From an uncultured Opitutia bacterium (GTDB lineage: Bacteria; Verrucomicrobiota; Verrucomicrobiia; Opitutales; UBA953), in the NCBI GenBank assembly GCA_937875975.1, contig CALEEU010000369.1, forward strand, positions 1 through 14,217: 14,217 nt of DNA, read 5' to 3'. Shown here one piece after another: positions 13,166 to 14,217 of the stretch. The position numbers and the translations under genes are program-made. Below the pieces are notes generated by a model that had not been told where the DNA came from, made no database searches, and was given only the letters and a program-made list of their open reading frames with translations. Numbering within the stretch: the first letter of the stretch is position 1; each line of letters begins with the position of its first letter.

Positions 13166-14217
13166 ATGAAAGAGCCCGCGACGATCCCCCGACGCGCCTG
13201 GCTCTGGGTCTTCGCGGCCTACCTATTCCAATCTATCCCCGCGGCGGTCCGCGACGAGGCCCTCCCCGTTGCGCTCATGGACCTAGGCTATGCGGACGGT
13301 CAGATCACGAAAGCCGTCGCGGCCTTCGGCTTGATCGTCGGTTGCAAGATACTCCTCTCCCCCCTCGTCGCCGGCTTTAACCCGCGGCGATTCATCCTCG
13401 CGTCCGAACTGGGCATCGCCGCCCTGCTCGGCGTGCTCGCCTATCACGTAGGCGCCGAGCAATCCTCAACCACCCCGATCATCGGCTGCCTTATCCTGCT
13501 GTCCCTGTTTGCGGCCGCCCATGACTTCGCCCTCGATGGCTACTTCGTCGCCTCGCTCGACGACAAAAGCCGCGCGACGCACTCCGGCATCCTTAACGTG
13601 GCCACCAAGGTCGGCTTAGTACTGGCAGGTCCAGGACTCATCTGGCTCGTGGGACGTATCATGGACTACGGGCCGCAGACCGCCGACGCCTGGTCGTGGG
13701 CGCTGGCAACCGCGGCCATCCTGGCCTTACTGACCTTAGTTGCCAACGCTTGGGGGCTCGCGGCTGAGCCCACCACCTCCGCCGATACGAGCACCATCCG
13801 GGATCGCTTCCGTGAGATGCTCGCCGGATTGCGCTCCCTGCTCAGCGATAGGCGACTCATCGCCGTCCTCGCCCTCATCTTGTTCTATCGGGCAAGCGAA
13901 GTACACATGGCGCGGATCATCCCGATGTTCGCGAAGTCTACCACGGCGGGCGGCTTAGGCCTCAGCAACGAAACCTATGCGGTACTCCGGATGATGTCGG
14001 CCGTCGGCGGCCTGGCGCTCGGCGGCGTCATCGGGTCGCTCGTGGTGGCCAGACTCGGCTTGGCTCGTTCACTCCTCCCACTCGGAGTCACGATGCACCT
14101 GCCCTTGATGGCGTTCGCCTGGCTAGCCTATGATGGAAGCCACAACCTTTGGATCATCGGCGGCGTCTTCATCGTGGAGTATATCGTTTACGGCGCCGGC
14201 CTCTGCGCACTGATCCT
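13166..14217 (+). CDS. AmpG-like MFS permease (5' part, truncated by window end)
   Basis: An open frame from ATG 13166 runs to the right edge without a stop, giving about 350 residues of a polytopic membrane protein. Repeated hydrophobic segments, short charged loops (KEPATIPRRAW at the start, DDKSRATHSG in mid-domain) and a soluble loop near residues 205-220 fit a major facilitator of 12 or more helices. AAAHDFALDGYFVASL (about 116-131) matches the AmpG/PAT-family segment usually written with A-x-Q-D-x-x-x-D. AmpG imports GlcNAc-anhydroMurNAc peptides from the periplasm for peptidoglycan recycling. That substrate is plausible here but not proven; other PAT-family transporters move different cargo. 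The gene begins 3 bases after the preceding stop and belongs to the same + strand operon. Confidence 0.8.
   Translation, partial: MKEPATIPRRAWLWVFAAYLFQSIPAAVRDEALPVALMDLGYADGQITKAVAAFGLIVGCKILLSPLVAGFNPRRFILASELGIAALLGVLAYHVGAEQSSTTPIIGCLILLSLFAAAHDFALDGYFVASLDDKSRATHSGILNVATKVGLVLAGPGLIWLVGRIMDYGPQTADAWSWALATAAILALLTLVANAWGLAAEPTTSADTSTIRDRFREMLAGLRSLLSDRRLIAVLALILFYRASEVHMARIIPMFAKSTTAGGLGLSNETYAVLRMMSAVGGLALGGVIGSLVVARLGLARSLLPLGVTMHLPLMAFAWLAYDGSHNLWIIGGVFIVEYIVYGAGLCALI

Noticed and set aside
1..14217. Search for tRNA, rRNA, CRISPR arrays, insertion sequences, attachment sites and phage genes
   Set aside because: Reading both strands, I saw no repeat-spacer pattern, transposase, integrase or terminal inverted repeats. 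Coding genes cover almost every base.

Overview
This is a densely packed, GC-rich stretch of a Gram-negative bacterial chromosome. Outer-membrane biology is explicit: a lipid A deacylase (LpxR family), a lipobox lipoprotein, an MCE-type lipid ABC transporter and an AmpG-like muropeptide permease. A DUF5069 protein, NahK-like kinase and PIG-L genes in compact operons, and start sites with almost no Shine-Dalgarno sequence fit Verrucomicrobiota (possibly Opitutae) best. That placement is inference from gene content, not a demonstrated assignment. I see no mobile elements, RNA genes, CRISPR arrays or long repeats, and no gene-free stretch over about 100 bases.

Region 1 (1-3856, + strand) is a sugar operon. 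It holds the tail of an unidentified gene, a PIG-L/LmbE-type N-acetyl-sugar deacetylase, a sugar-1-phosphate nucleotidyltransferase, a NahK-like anomeric sugar kinase and a GalE/UDP-GlcNAc-4-epimerase-like SDR enzyme. Kinase, nucleotidyltransferase and epimerase together make a plausible route from a free (N-acetyl)hexosamine to interconvertible UDP-sugars, as in the bifidobacterial lacto-N-biose/galacto-N-biose pathway.

Region 2 (3846-7424, - strand) is a four-gene operon. In transcription order it holds an LpxR-family lipid A deacylase, a single-domain Ppx/GppA phosphatase, a SCO1/SenC protein and a membrane-anchored protein with two histidine-rich repeats. Its last gene overlaps the end of region 1 tail to tail by 11 bases. 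The last two genes suggest copper or other metal handling outside the cytoplasm.

Region 3 (7516 to the window end, + strand) diverges from region 2 across a 91-base gap. It encodes an MCE lipid transporter: an MlaE permease with an N-terminal STAS-like domain, an MlaF ATPase, an MlaD/PqiB-like MCE protein and a PqiC-like lipoprotein. These are followed without a break by a DUF5069 protein, a SpoU-like protein with eroded catalytic motifs, an unrecognised 278-residue protein and an AmpG-like permease that runs off the window.

Nearly all junctions within operons are 4-base stop/start overlaps or gaps of 6 bases or less, so translational coupling is probably the rule. The only obvious place for promoters is the divergent gap at 7425-7515. 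No single undescribed system is evident. The most interesting leads are the degenerate SpoU protein, the SCO/His-repeat pair, the divergent lipid-remodelling/lipid-transport arrangement, and the NahK-type salvage operon with a deacetylase.
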